Assembly: GCF_032452875.1 (NCBI RefSeq)
Contig: NC_083868.1
Location: forward strand, 32,530,537-32,594,536
Length of the DNA: 64,000 nt
Reading direction: 5' to 3'
Source: Bos javanicus
Taxonomy: Eukaryota > Chordata > Mammalia > Artiodactyla > Bovidae
Below are positions 12,273 through 23,593 of this stretch, piece by piece; the stretch's first letter is position 1, and every line of letters starts with the position of its first letter. The position numbers and the translations under genes are program-made. The notes under the pieces are model-generated. The model did not search any database. It saw only the letters and a program-made list of their open reading frames with translations, and was not told where the DNA came from.

Positions 12273-12544
12273 GGCCAGGCAATGGCACCCCACTCCAGTA
12301 CTCTTGCCTGGAAAATCCCATGGATGGAGGAGCCTGGTAGGCTATAGTCCATGGGGTCACTAAGAGTCGGACACGACTGAGCGACTTCACTTTCATTTTT
12401 CACTTTCATGTGTTGGAGAAGGAAATGGCAACCCACTCCAGTGTTCTTCCCTGGAGAATCCCAGGGACGGGGGAGCCTGGTGACATGCCGTCTCTGGGGT
12501 TGCACAGAGTCAGACAAGACTGAAGCGACTTAGCAGCAGCAGCA
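12273..12544 (+). mobile_element. BOV-A2 SINE
   Basis: Dimeric SINE in sense orientation, from GGCAATGGCACCCCACTCCA to ACTTAGCAGCAGCAGC. The first bases of the usual GAGAAGGCAATGG start are altered. No clear TSD. Confidence 0.93.
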
Positions 12545-12589
12545 AAGTTACAAAGGGGACAGATCACTGAGAAAGCCCTCTCAAACTGA

Positions 12590-13061
12590 AAGACACTAAA
12601 CTTGTCTAAAAATAAGACTAGATCAGGACACAGGACACATGAGAACTGTCCCTAATAGTTAATAAACTTTCCAAAATAAGATCTAGAAGAAAGAGAAGGA
12701 GCATGCCAGTTTTCAGGCATAAATATTAAGTACCTCAGTCTCAATAGCCCTACAGATGCTGGCAATCCTCCAACTATAAATATATGAAACAGGCACAAAT
12801 ATATATACACACAACCCATGAGCGAAACTCCACTTGTAAGAGAAAACTAATCAAAAGAAATAGAGGCAAATAGGCCCTAGAGGTTTGAAACATCAGATGG
12901 GAATTTTAAAATAATTATGACTGTTAAAATCTTTAATTGAAAAAGTAGACAATATACATTAACAAAAGAGAAAATATAGCACAATTATGGAAATACAAAA
13001 TGTATTTTAAAAAATGAAATATTAGAAGTTCTTCTATGGAAGAAATATGATACCAAACAGA
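12590..13061 (+). mobile_element. Old L1 fragment, 5'UTR/ORF1 start
   Basis: Blocks such as GGGAATTTTAAAATAATTAT followed by GAAAAAGTAGACAATATACA resemble the start of ORF1 in ancient mammalian L1/HAL1 elements. Highly decayed; boundaries uncertain. A Bov-tA SINE abuts it on the right. Confidence 0.5.
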
Positions 13062-13276
13062 AACTTCCCTGGTGGCTCAGATGGTAAAGCCTCTGTCTAC
13101 AATGCAGGAGACTCAGGTTCGAGCCCTGGGTTGGGAAAATCCCCTGGAGAAGGAAATGGCAATCCACTCCAGTACTATTGCCTGGAAAATCCCATGGACA
13201 GAGGAGCCTGGTAGGCTACAGTCTATGGAGTCGCAAAGAGTCAGACACAACTGAGTGACTTCACTTTCATTTTCAT
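13062..13276 (+). mobile_element. Bov-tA SINE
   Basis: Well-conserved sense copy: CTTCCCTGGTGGCTCAGATG head, GGTTCGAGCCCTGGGTTGGG B-box area, and ACTGAGTGACTTCACTTTCA end. A possible short TSD (CAAACAGA near 13054 and 13285) is weak. Confidence 0.93.
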
Positions 13277-13544
13277 CCAAAAGCAAACAGATACTCTTCA
13301 TTATAGTCTCAATTCCCAGAAAAGCAATAGTCAGGGGAATCATAAGAGGTAAAATGTAATATTTCAACAGAGGGGAATTTCCCCAATATTTTTTTAAAAA
13401 GAAAATACAACCAACACAATTTTCCTGAGTACCCTGTTGCTGGCCAAATAAGTAAAGCCATTTCCTGATGGTCACTGAATTAAATCATGTTAGCATAGAG
13501 AAGTTAAAGAAATGTGTCCAGAGAAAATGAACATTAACAATTTT

Positions 13545-14225
13545 TAAATTTTATATTGAATTATAGCTGACTAATGATGTTGTGATAGTTTCAGGTGAAC
13601 AGCAGAGTGACTCAGCCATACATATACATGTATCCATTCCCCCTCAAACTCCCCTTCCATCCAGGCTGTCACATAACATTGAGCAAAGTTCCATGCAATC
13701 TACATTAGATCCTTGTTGGTTCTCCATTTTAAATAGAGCAGTATATACATGTCAATTCCAAGCTTCCTAACTATCCCTCTTCCCCATATTTCACACCCCC
13801 TGCCCCAGCAACCAAATTCATTCTTTAAATCCATGAATTTGTTTCTGTTTTGGAAATAAGTTCATTTGTATAATTTATCTTCTTTTTTTTTTTTTAGATT
13901 CTGTATACAAGAGATACCATATGATATTTCTTTTCCTCTATCTGATTTATTCAGTATGACAATCTCTAAGTTTATTCATGTAGCTGCCAATGGCGTTATT
14001 TCATTCTTTTCAATGTCTCAAGTAATATTCCATTGCATACATGTACTATATCTTCTTTATCTATTCATCTGTTGATGGACACTTAAGTTGCTTCCATGTC
14101 TTGGCTATTACGAATAGTGCTGCTAAGAATGTTGTGGTGAGAATGTCTTTTCAAATTATGGTTTTCTCCTGATATATGCCCAGGAGTGGGATTGCTGGAT
14201 CACATGGCAGCTCTATGTTTAACAT
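13545..14225 (-). mobile_element. Old L1 3' end
   Basis: Complement of an L1 3'UTR and the last codons of ORF2. The left part (13600-13860) is the C-rich 3'UTR; the right part (14020-14220) contains the antisense of the conserved ORF2 end, e.g. AGGAGTGGGATTGCTGGATC at 14183-14202. Frames are destroyed. Confidence 0.85.
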
Positions 14226-14728
14226 TACTAGCAGTTCAGTGAGAACTGCCACTAAAACTGTTGTGGACACTGAGAACAGTATCAATATTCTGTTAAAAAT
14301 AAGCAAGTGATTTAAAAAAAAATTGAGAAAATATTAATGTGATACAATCTGAAGTGGAATATACTAAGATGTATTAATATATTTTGAAAAAGCAAACATT
14401 TTAATTCAGTGAATTTGCAAAATTTGTACAAATGTAAGTTTCAATTATCCATTATATTACTCATTTTCAGGTATTTTGTAGAAAAATGTCAATAAATTAG
14501 GTATAATTGAACCAGTTGTGTCAGTGATTACCTTTATTTGTTTTCACAGACTTAAAGCATCATCAGTTACAGAAATGCTTGTGATGCACAGAAAATGAAC
14601 ATCCTGACTTGTCCTAGCACACAACAGTTCAACTATTTAGAAGTGGTAAAGTTTCATGTGACTTTTAAAGTTTAAAGCCAAAATTATTTATGTATTTCTG
14701 AATAAGAGGAACAACCTCAACCAAAATT
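14226..14728. other. Intergenic DNA, nothing recognised
   Basis: No repeat or exon identified. Confidence 0.5.
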
Positions 14729-15064
14729 GAAGTGAAGTGAAAGTCACTCAGCCGTGTCTGACTTTTTGTGACCCAATGACCTGTAACCCGCCAGGCACCT
14801 CTGTCCATGAATATTCTCAAGGCAAGAATACTGGAAAGGGGTTGCCACGCCTTCCTCCAGGGGATCTTCCCAATTCAGAGATTGAACCCAGGTCTTCTGC
14901 ATTGCAGGTGGATTCTTTACCATCTGAGCCACATGGGTAGCCCAAGAATACTCAAGTGGGTAGCCTATCCCTTCTCCAGGGGGTATTTCTGACCCAGTAA
15001 TCAAACTGGGGTCTCCTGCATTACAGGCAGATTCTTTATCAACTGAGCTACCAGGGAATCTCCC
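14729..15064 (-). mobile_element. Bov-tA-type SINE with two tRNA-like heads
   Basis: On the minus strand the order is: tRNA-like head (about 15064-14990), partial body, a second tRNA-like head (about 14945-14870), then the BovB-derived body down to 14729. The heads are visible in plus-strand orientation as TCTTTATCAACTGAGCTACC and TCTTTACCATCTGAGCCACA. This is either a composite family member or one SINE inserted at the head of another. Confidence 0.85.
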
Positions 15065-15339
15065 AACCAATATGAATAATATTGAATTGCTTTGAGAATT
15101 TTCTCTTATTTTCCCTAAATAGCTTATGATGTTCCTGAATAAATCTGAAAAATTATAAAGCATAACAAGCTTCTATGTAAAAGCTGTGCCAAAATAAGTC
15201 ACTTAGAAGACAACTAATACTGTTTGAATTACAATTCCAGGCTTTTTAACACACTTGTACTGTCAAATTTTAAAATAATGTGATATATACTAAAACTTTA
15301 TGGTGACTACTCAACTAACAAAACAAAGCTTATGACTAA

Positions 15340-15562
15340 CAAGTGGACAAAAGATAAAATATAAACATTAAAATAATAATTAATACAAAATTATTAAGGA
15401 AAAGAGGAACTGAAAGCAAATACCAATAGGAATTGAAAAAAAAAAAAGAAAATATGATATATTTAACTTAATCAAATCAAATTAATATAAATAAATTTTA
15501 GAATTAAAAGGAAGAATTTGTCAAAATGTATTAAGTAAGAAAGACTCAACTATATGCTACCT
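15340..15562 (+). mobile_element. Ancient L1/HAL1-like fragment, left part
   Basis: The end of this stretch (GACTCAACTATATGCTACCT at about 15543-15562) matches a conserved L1 block, and its expected continuation occurs at about 16240 after the BovB. Low similarity elsewhere. Confidence 0.5.
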
Positions 15563-16211
15563 AGCGTCCGGTGCCATCACTTCATGGCAAATAGATGGGG
15601 AAACAGTGGCTGACTTTATTTTTCTGGGCTCCAAAATCACTGCAGATGGTGATTGCAGCCATGAAATTAAAAGACACTTGTTCCTTGGAAGGAAAGTTAT
15701 GACCAACCTAGATAGCATATTAAAAAGCAGAGACATTACTTTGCCAACAAAGGTCCGTCTAGTCAAGGCTATGGTTTTTCCAGTGGTCATGTATGGATGT
15801 GAGAGTTGGACTATAAAGAAAGCTGAGCACTGAAGAATTGATGCTTCTGAACTGTGGTGTTAGAGCAGACTCTTGAGAGTTCCTTGGACTGTGAGGAGAT
15901 CCAACCAGTCCTTCCTAACAGAGATCAGTCCTGGGTGTTCATTGGAAGGACTAATCTTGAAGCTCAAACTCCAATACTTTGGCCACCTGATGGGAAGAGC
16001 TGACTCATTGGAAAAGAGCCTGATGCTGGGAAAGATTGAGGGCAGGAAGAGAAGGGGATGACAGAGGATGAGATGGTTGGATGGCATCACTGACTCAATG
16101 GACATGGGTTTGGGTGGACTGGGAGTTGGTGATAGACAGGGAGGCCTGGCGTGCCATGGTTCATGGAGTCTCAAAGAGTCAGACATAACTGAGCGACTGA
16201 ACTGACTGATA
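15563..16211 (+). mobile_element. BovB LINE 3' end
   Basis: Sense BovB, 650 bp, starting in the ORF after the catalytic block and ending in ACTGAGCGACTGAACTGACT. Frames 15606-15833 (LFLGRKVMTNLDSILKSRDI) and 15873-16061 are two pieces of the same C-terminal domain, separated by a stop and a frameshift. Inserted into ancient L1 sequence. Confidence 0.95.
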
Positions 16212-16693
16212 GCAAACACTTTAACTACAAAAGAAAAAAGTAGAAGGATGGAAAGCATATACCATGATAATACAAACAAAAATAAATGGATGGCTATATT
16301 AATGTCAAACTGAGTAAATTTCAGATCAAAAATATTACCAAGGATAAAGAAGGTCACCTTATAATGATAAAGTGATACATTCCCCAAGAGGATAATAAAA
16401 GATACAACTAATAAATTTTTAAACTACATGAAATAAAAACTGATAGAACTTCAAGGAGAATAGGTAAATCCAGAATTATAGTCAAAGATTTTAAAATCCC
16501 TCTGCCAATAATAGAGAGAAAATTAAATAGAAAATCCATGAGTCCAACAAAGATTTGAACAAACTATCAACCACCGTTACCTTCCTAAGAATTATGAAAG
16601 TCTTTATGCAAAAATAGCAAACTTGTTTTTAAATATACACAAACCAGTTGCAGAGATAGATCATATTGTGAACAATAAAATGAGTGTCTATGA
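16212..16693 (+). mobile_element. Ancient L1/HAL1-like fragment, right part
   Basis: Resembles the beginning of ORF2 (endonuclease region) of ancient L1: conserved blocks GGCTATATTAATGTCAAACT and AAAACTGATAGAACTTCAAG. It is cut off by the next L1 5' end at about 16694. Confidence 0.6.
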
Positions 16694-18230
16694 ATTTAAA
16701 ATATCAAATAGGTTGGCAAGATAGTGGAATAGGTGGTTAACTGCTTATATCCCTCCTCAGCAACAATAATTTGACAGCCATCCATGGACAAAAGTACACT
16801 TGTGGAAGCTTTGAGAAACAGGTAGGATATTATGACCTTGGTGGATCACAAAATAAAGGGGACACTTTGTAAAGCCAAGCCCATACCAAGGTGCAGATTT
16901 GACCAATGCTGTCCTGACTACAGATAGAAAACACTCCAATCCCCCTGTAGACTCTGCTATAGCCTCATTTGATATTATTCTAGCTACCAGCACAATCTAT
17001 CAAGGGACATGGCAGTTGTCACACCCACCTGTAACAGTCCTGTCTACACAGTCTTGGTTATGGACTCTGAGGCAGCCCATATTCAGTTTCAGCTCCTTAG
17101 CTGGTGGTTCTGTTCATTTAGGTACAGGAGGCAGTCCTGAACATCTGGTCCCTACAACCTTGATCTGACTGCAGGTCCAGAAACAGCCCTGTTTTGGGGC
17201 TCCAGGCTCTCTCAGCAAGTCCCAGGACCCTCTTGCCCACTTAAGTCTCTGCAAGAAGACATGCCAATCATGCTCTGAGGTAGGTCTTTTAAATTCAGTC
17301 TGTCTATGGATCTTAATACTGACCTGTATCTCAACTTTGGCCCTGTTCAGTCATAGACTGAAAACACTCCTGCCCACTCAGGAGCCTGGTAAAAGACATA
17401 CTCGTTCATACCCCTAAGCCAAGCCATGTGACCTTGATACAACTGTGGGTCTTAGAGCAGCCCTGTAAACTGGCTCCAATTTCTCATATCCATGATAAGG
17501 CAATAGTCCAGCCCACCCAGGAACCTACTGGGAGATGCACCTGTCCATGACTTAGAGCTCAGTTTGGCAAACTTAGTCCAACTGTAAATCACGAAGTGAT
17601 ACTGTAGTCTAGCTGCAGCCCCTCAAGGTCATTGTCCAGGAAAGGTTCTGCTTTCTCAGAGACCCAGAGGAATGCATACCTAACAACTCTGGTTCAGGTG
17701 AGGATCCTAAAGCACTACTGTGACCCAGCTCAAGTTCTACTCAGCTGTGCTCAAGGCAGTCCTGCCCACCCAAGAGCCTGTGAGGAGGCTATCTGTGCTT
17801 TCAGTCTGCAAATTTTGGTCTAGACTGTGGTCCCTGAAGCGGGCTTGCTAATTCATTCCATTCCCTATCAGCCATAGTGTAACCCCAATTCTGTCCACCC
17901 AGAGATCAGCCAAATGACCTGTTAGAAGCTCTCCCAGAGACTAGGAAGCAGACACACCCATCTGAACACCTGGTAATAGACCCAGTCTAATTCATGAAGC
18001 AGACTTTTGTTTCAGCACCAGCCCCAATGACCAAGGTCTTGGAAATAGTCCTGTCCACTCAAAGACCAAAAAGTCTTCATGGCCATCTGTGCCCCTGGTA
18101 ACAGGCCCCCAACTGTAAACTCTACTGTGGAACCAGCAGCAACTACATAATCCAGCTCCAGCCTGCTGGACTGTGATTCCAGAGACAATATTATCAACAC
18201 AGGAGTGTGATAAAAGAAGACTATTACTCA
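16694..18230 (+). mobile_element. Ancient L1 5'UTR with decayed tandem monomers
   Basis: Starts with GGTTGGCAAGATAGTGGAAT at about 16707, a form of the classic L1 5' end, where CAAGATGGC is normally the YY1 site (here changed to CAAGATAGT). The next 1.5 kb is less AT-rich than its surroundings. A motif like CAGTCCTGCCCACCCAGGAG recurs in decayed form near 17036, 17229, 17368, 17506, 17757, 17889 and 18048, spaced mostly 130-200 bp. I read this as a tandem-monomer L1 promoter. It passes into ORF1-like sequence at about 18230. Confidence 0.7.
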
Positions 18231-19700
18231 CTAAAATCAGTCTGTATAGTCAGATGAGGTCTTTGCTCCCTCAAATGCATAGACATGAACAGAAGGCTGC
18301 ACAGAACACAAAGAATCATGCAAACATGACATCACCAAAGGAGATAAACTCCAGTAACCAACTCCAAAGAAATGGAAATCTACATATTGTCTGACAAAAA
18401 ATTAAAAGCAAAACCAATACAATATTGTAAAGTTAAAAAAATTAAATTAAATTAAATTAAAAAAAAAAGAAAAGAAATTTAATGAGATGCAAATGAACAG
18501 AGAGACCCCTAAAGAAAACCAGGAAAACAATGCATGAAAAAAATGAGAAGCTTAGTAGAGAAATAGAAATCGCAAAAAGAACCAAAGAGAAATCTTGGAG
18601 CTAAAGTGTGTAACAACAGAACCAAAAAATGCAACATAGAAGTTCAACATCAGACATGAACCCTTGAGGTGGGTGGTGGAAATTAGTGAACCAAATGCAG
18701 GTCATTTGAAATTAGCCATTTAGAAAAGAAAAAGTAAACAATGAGAGTGAAGTAAGCATATGAAACACAGGAAATTACCAAGTGAACTAAAATCACAGTA
18801 TGGAAATCTCAGAAGGAGAAAGAGAGACAAAGGGGAAGAAAACTTAAAGAAACATCTGAAAACTTTCTAAATTTTAGGAAGGATATGGACATTTAGCCAC
18901 AAAAAGTTCAAAACCAAAAGCAAGATTAACTCAAATATTACCTTGAGATATATTATAATCAAAGTGTCAAAATTCAAAGACAAAAATGGAATTTTGAAAG
19001 CATTTAGAGGAAAGAGCGGAGAAGGCAATGGCACCCCACTCCAGTACTCTTGCAAGGAAAATCTCATGGATGGAGGAGCCTGGTAGGCTGCGGTCCATGG
19101 GGTCGCTAAGAGTCGGACGCGACTGAGCGACTTCACTTTCACTTTTCACTTTCACGCATTGGAGAAGGAAATGGCAACCCACTCCAGTGTTCTTGCCTGG
19201 AGAATCCCAGGGACTGGGGAGCCTGGCAGGCTGCCGTCTATGGGGTCGCACAGAGTCAGACATGACTGAAGCGACTTAGCAGCAGTAGCAGAGGAAAGAG
19301 ACATCACATATGAGGGAAACTCCTTATGTTTATCAGCAAATTTCCAAGCAGAAACTTTGCAGTTTAGGAGATAGTGGGATGATATATTCAAATTACTGAA
19401 ATAAATAAATAAATAAATATATAAAACAACCCTATCAAATAAGAATACTACATCCAACAAAGCTGTCTTTCTGAAATAAAGGAGAGATACAGATATATCC
19501 AGAAAAATAAGGCTGAGGGAGTTCAGCATGACTAGACTTGCCTTGCAAGAAATTATAAAGGTAATGCTTCAAGATAAAATTTAAAAAATGCTGAGTAATA
19601 GCATGAAAATAAAAAGAGAGTATTAGTATAAAACTTACTCATAAAGGTAAATATATAATCAAATTCAGAATATTCTAATACTCTAATTGTGGCATATAAA
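18231..19700 (+). mobile_element. Ancient L1 ORF1 region
   Basis: Continuation of the L1 that starts at 16694. It shows conserved ORF1-region blocks: CCAAAGAAATGGAAATCTAC (18363), AGGTCATTTGAAATTAGCCA (18697), a coiled-coil-type purine-rich middle, and TGGGATGATATATTCAAATT (19376). All frames are broken. A BOV-A2 SINE is inserted at 19017 and another follows at 19711. Confidence 0.72.
19017..19289 (+). mobile_element. BOV-A2 SINE with 11-bp TSD
   Basis: Full-length sense BOV-A2 (GGAGAAGGCAATGGCACCCC start, ACTTAGCAGCAGTAGC end). Perfect 11-bp TSD, AGAGGAAAGAG, at 19006-19016 and 19290-19300. It splits the ancient L1 ORF1 region cleanly. CpG sites such as GTCGGACGCGAC survive, consistent with a young copy. 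Confidence 0.96.
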
Positions 19701-19710
19701 CCATTTTACC

Positions 19711-19978
19711 TCTGCTGCTGCTGCTGCTAAGTCGCTTCAGCCATGTCCGACTCTGTGCGACCCCAGAGACAGCAGCCCACCAGGCTCCCCCGTCCCTGGG
19801 ATTCTCCAGGCAAGAACACTGGAGTGGGTTGCCATTTCCTTCTCCAATGCATGAAAGTGAAAAGTAAAAGTCAAGTCGCTCAGTCATGTCCGACTCTTAG
19901 CGACGCCATGGACTGCAGCCTACCAGGCTCCTCCGTCCATGGGATTTTCCAGGCAAGAGTACTGGAGTGGGGTGCCAT
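19711..19978 (-). mobile_element. BOV-A2 SINE
   Basis: Minus-strand dimer: (CTG)5 tail complement at 19711-19727, both body units, ending at GTGGGGTGCCAT. Slightly short at its 5' end and no clear TSD. Inserted in the ancient L1. Confidence 0.95.
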
Positions 19979-20845
19979 ATGAGTTAAAAGACAAAAAAAT
20001 TAAAAATAACTATGGCTTCAATAATTATTAATGAGTATTCAATATAAAAATGTAAAGTGTGACACCAATAGCACAAAATGTGGGAAGGACAAATAAAAAT
20101 GAAGATCTTTTGTATTAGATTGAAATTAGGCTGCCATTAGTGTAAAATCAATTGTTATAACTCTAAGATATTTTATGCAATATGATAACCACAAGAAAGA
20201 AAGCCCTAGTAAAGAAGTTTATTTACTAGAAACCTAAAGAGAAAAACAATGAAGTATACCACTATAAAATAAAAACAGAGAAGACAACAAAAGGAGAAAA
20301 TAATAAATGTATTATAAAAGGATTAATAAAAATAATTTTTAAAATGGCAATGATGTGTCTTTACTTATCAGTATATTTAAAATATAATTGGATTAGGTTA
20401 TCTAGTCAATATAGGTGCTCACCATCAGAGCACCTAAATACACTAAAGAAACATGAACAGAACTAACAGGAGAAAAAGACATCAATACCATAAAAATAGA
20501 GGACTTCAATACTCTACTTTCAGCAAATGATAGAATTTGGATTTGAATAACACTGTAGTCCAATGGTTTAGACTGACATATACGGAACATTCTATTCAAC
20601 AGCAGCAGAGCACACATCCTTCCAAAGTGCACACTGAATATTCTCTAGGATAAATCATATGTTGGGCCTAAATACAACTCTTAAAAATTTGAGAAGACTG
20701 TAATTATACCAAGTAGTTTTTTTCTGACAGCAATGACATGAAATTAGAAATCACTAACAGGAGGGAAAATGGAATAATCACATATATGTGAAAATTATAC
20801 AACATAATTCTAAACAAATCACAGATCAAAAAAAAAATTAAAAAA
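19979..20845 (+). mobile_element. Ancient L1, ORF2 start region
   Basis: Same ancient L1. Recognisable ORF2 endonuclease-region blocks include ATTCAACAGCAGCAGAGCAC (20592) and AAATCATATGTTGGGCCTAA (20652). Frames are destroyed. It is interrupted at 20846 by a bovine-type L1 and resumes at 22060. Confidence 0.72.
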
Positions 20846-20856
20846 ATACAGCTTCA

Positions 20857-22048
20857 ATGAACATTGGGGTACACATGTCTCTTTCCCTTCTGGTTTCCTC
20901 AGTGTGTATGCCCAGCAGTGGGATTGCTGGATCATAAGGAAGTTCTATTTCCAGTTTTTAAAGGAATCTCCACACTGTTCTCCATAGTGGCTGTACTAGT
21001 TTGCATTCCCACCAACAGTGTAAGAGGGTTCCCTTTTCTCCACACCCTCTCCAGCATTTATTATTTGTAGACTTTTGGATCGTAGCCATTCTGACTGGTG
21101 TGAAATGGTACCTCATAGTGGTTTTGATTTGCATTTCTCTGATAATGAGTGATGTTGAGCATCTTTTCATGTGTTTGTTAGCCATCTGTATGTCTTCTTT
21201 GGAGAAATGTCTGTTTAGTTCTTTGGCCCATTTTTTGATTGGGTCGTTTATTTTTCTGGAGTTGAGCTGTAGGAGTTGCTTGTATATTTTTGAGATTAGT
21301 TGTTTGTCAGTTGCTTCATTTGCTATTATTTTCTCCCATTCTGAAGGCTGTCTTTTCACCTTGCTAATAGTTTCCTTTGATGTGCAGAAGCTTTTAAGGT
21401 TAATTAGGTCCCATTTGTTTATTTTTGCTTTTATTTCCAATATTCTGGGAGGTGGGTCATCGCAGCACTGTTTATAATAGCCAGGACATGGAAGCAACCT
21501 AGATGTCCATCAGCAGATGAATGGATAAGAAAGCTATGGTACATATGCACAATGGAGTATTACTCAGCCATTAAAAAGAATACATTTGAATCAGTTCTAA
21601 TGAGGTGGATGAGACTGGAGCCTATTATACAGAGTGAAGTAAGCCAGAAGGAAAAACATAAATACAGTATACTAACGCATATATATGGAATTTAGAAAGA
21701 TGGTAACAATAACCCAGTGTACGAGACAGCAAAAGAGACACTGATGTATAGAACAGTTTTATGGACTCTGTGGGAGAGGGAGAGGGTGGGAAGATTTGGG
21801 AGAATGACATTGAAACATGTAAAATATCATGTAAGAAACGAGTTGCCAGTCCAGGTTCGATGCACGATACTGGATGCTTGGGGCTAGTGCACTGGGACGA
21901 CCCAGAGGGATGGTATGGGGAGGGAGGAGGGGGAGGGTTCAGGATGGGGAACACATGTATACCTGTGGTGGATTCATTTTGATATTTGGCAAAACTAATA
22001 CAATTATGTAAAGTTTAAAAATAAAATAAAATTAAAAAAAATAAAAAG
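20857..22048 (+). mobile_element. Bovine-type L1, 1.2 kb, twin-primed (5' part inverted)
   Basis: 20857-21459 is minus-strand ORF2 sequence; 21460-22048 is plus-strand ORF2 end, 3'UTR and A-rich tail. In L1 order the inverted piece ends with ACCCCAATGTTCAT and the plus piece starts with GCAGCACTG, so the two meet without loss of sequence: the expected product of twin priming. Perfect TSD ATACAGCTTCA at 20846-20856 and 22049-22059. It interrupts the ancient L1 ORF2. Confidence 0.95.
20958..21497 (-). pseudogene. L1 ORF2 C-terminal fragment (inverted part)
   Basis: A 179-codon frame on the minus strand. From about residue 18 it is genuine L1 ORF2 C-terminal sequence (motifs [31 protein letters not shown], and the cysteine-rich [18 protein letters not shown]). 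The first 16 or so codons come from antisense reading across the inversion junction, so the ATG is an accident. L1 ORF2p is a nuclear/RNP endonuclease-reverse transcriptase of about 1,275 residues; this fragment has neither catalytic domain. Confidence 0.9.
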
Positions 22049-22059
22049 ATACAGCTTCA

Positions 22060-22524
22060 GACAAATGAAATTGGAAACACTGCAAAGCAAAATTTATGAG
22101 ATGCAGCAAATGCATTTCTGAGAGGTGACTTCACAGTGATAAATGCCCACACTAAGAAAAAAAGAACATCTTAAATGACTATTTTTCACCTAACAAAAGT
22201 AAACTAAACTAGAAAAAAGAATAAGTTAAACCTAAAATTATGAGAAGAATGAAAATAACAAAAATTAGAGCATAAATAAATTAGAGACTAATGAGACTCT
22301 AGAAAAGATCGACAAAAACAAGAATTGTTTTTTTTTGAAAAGATAAGCAGAATCAAGAAATATTAATATTTATATCAACCAAGAGAAGAAAAAGACTAAG
22401 GTGAATCATGTATAAAGGAAAGAGAAGTCATGGTAATTGATATCACAGAAATACAAAAGATCATAGAGACTACCATAAAGAACCACACACCAACAAATTG
22501 GAGTATCTGGAAGAATTGGAAAAT
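22060..22524 (+). mobile_element. Ancient L1, ORF2 (between inserts)
   Basis: ORF2 resumes right after the twin-primed L1: GACAAATGAAATTGGAAACA, then GATAAATGCCCACACTAAGA and ATCACAGAAATACAAAAGAT. It stops at the TSD of the BovB at 22525. Confidence 0.8.
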
Positions 22525-22537
22525 TTACTTTCAACAT

Positions 22538-23580
22538 CAGTTCAACTCAGTCGCTCAGTCATGTCCAACTCTTTGCAACTCCATGAACTGCAGCACGCCA
22601 GGCCTCCCTGTCCATCACCAATTCCCGGAGTTCACCCAAACTCATGTCCATCAAGTCGGTGATGCCATCCAGCCATCTCATCCTCTGTTGTCCCCTTCTC
22701 CTCCTGCCCTCAATCCCTCCTAGCATCAGAGTCTTTTCCGATGAGTCAACTCTTCGCATGAGGTGGCCAAAGTATTGGAGTTTCATTCAGCTTTAGCATC
22801 AGTCCTTCCAATGAACACCCGGGACTGATCTTTTTAGAACAGACTGGTTGGATCTCCTTGCAGTCCAAGGGACTCTCACGAGTCTTCTCCAACACCAAGT
22901 TCAAAAGCATCAATTCTTCGGTGCTCAGCTTTCTTCACAGTCCAACTCTCACATCCATACATGACCACTGGAAAAACCATAGCCTTGACTAGATGGACCT
23001 TTGTTGGCAAAGTAATGTCTCTGCTTCTGAATATGCTATCTAGGTTGGTCATAACTTTCCTCCCAAGAAGTAAGTGTCTTTTAATTTCATGGCTGCAGTC
23101 ACCATCTGCAGTGATTTTGGAGCCCCCAAAAATAAAGTCTGACACTGTTTCCCCTGTTTCCCCATCTATTTACCATGAAGTGATGGGAATAGATGCCATG
23201 ATCTTTGTTTTCTGAATGTTGAGGTTTAATCCAACTTTTTCACTCTCCTCTTTCACTTTCATCAAGAGGCTTTATAGATCCTCTTCACTTTCTGCCGTAA
23301 GGGTAGTGTCATCTGCATATCTGAGGTTATTGATATTTCTCTCAGCAATCTTGATTCCAGCTTGTGCTTCTTCCAGCCTAGCGTTTCTCATGATGTATTC
23401 TGCATATAAGTTAAATAAGCAGGGTAACAATATACAGCCTTGATGTACTCCTTCTCCTATTTGGAACCAGTCTGTTGTTCCATGTCCAGTTTTAACTGTT
23501 CCTTCCTGACCTGCATATAGGTTTCTCAAGAGGCAGGTCAGGTGGTCTGGTATTCCCATCTCTTTCAGAATTTTCCACAG
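22538..23580 (-). mobile_element. BovB LINE, 1.04 kb, with 13-bp TSD
   Basis: Minus-strand, 5'-truncated BovB with a perfect TSD TTACTTTCAACAT at 22525-22537 and 23581-23593. Minus-strand frames: 23272-23559 holds the reverse transcriptase motif B region (GVHQGCILLPCLF) and the RYADDTTL catalytic block; 22876-23145 and 22559-22786 hold the C-terminal parts in other frames. The catalytic YADD is kept, but fingers, endonuclease and frame are lost. Confidence 0.97.
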
Positions 23581-23593
23581 TTACTTTCAACAT

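Noticed and set aside
10895..12546. Repeated short blocks that could look like a CRISPR-type array or tandem genes
   Set aside because: They are separate SINE copies with their own TSDs; this is a mammalian genome.
16899..17168. 89-codon frame, and a 63-codon frame at 17632-17823
   Set aside because: Lie within the decayed L1 5'UTR monomers, which are not coding.
21001..21477. 158-codon plus-strand frame with membrane-like segments (same pattern at 33986-34288 and 38215-38677)
   Set aside because: Exact antisense of L1 ORF2 in each case; recurs wherever that part of L1 occurs.
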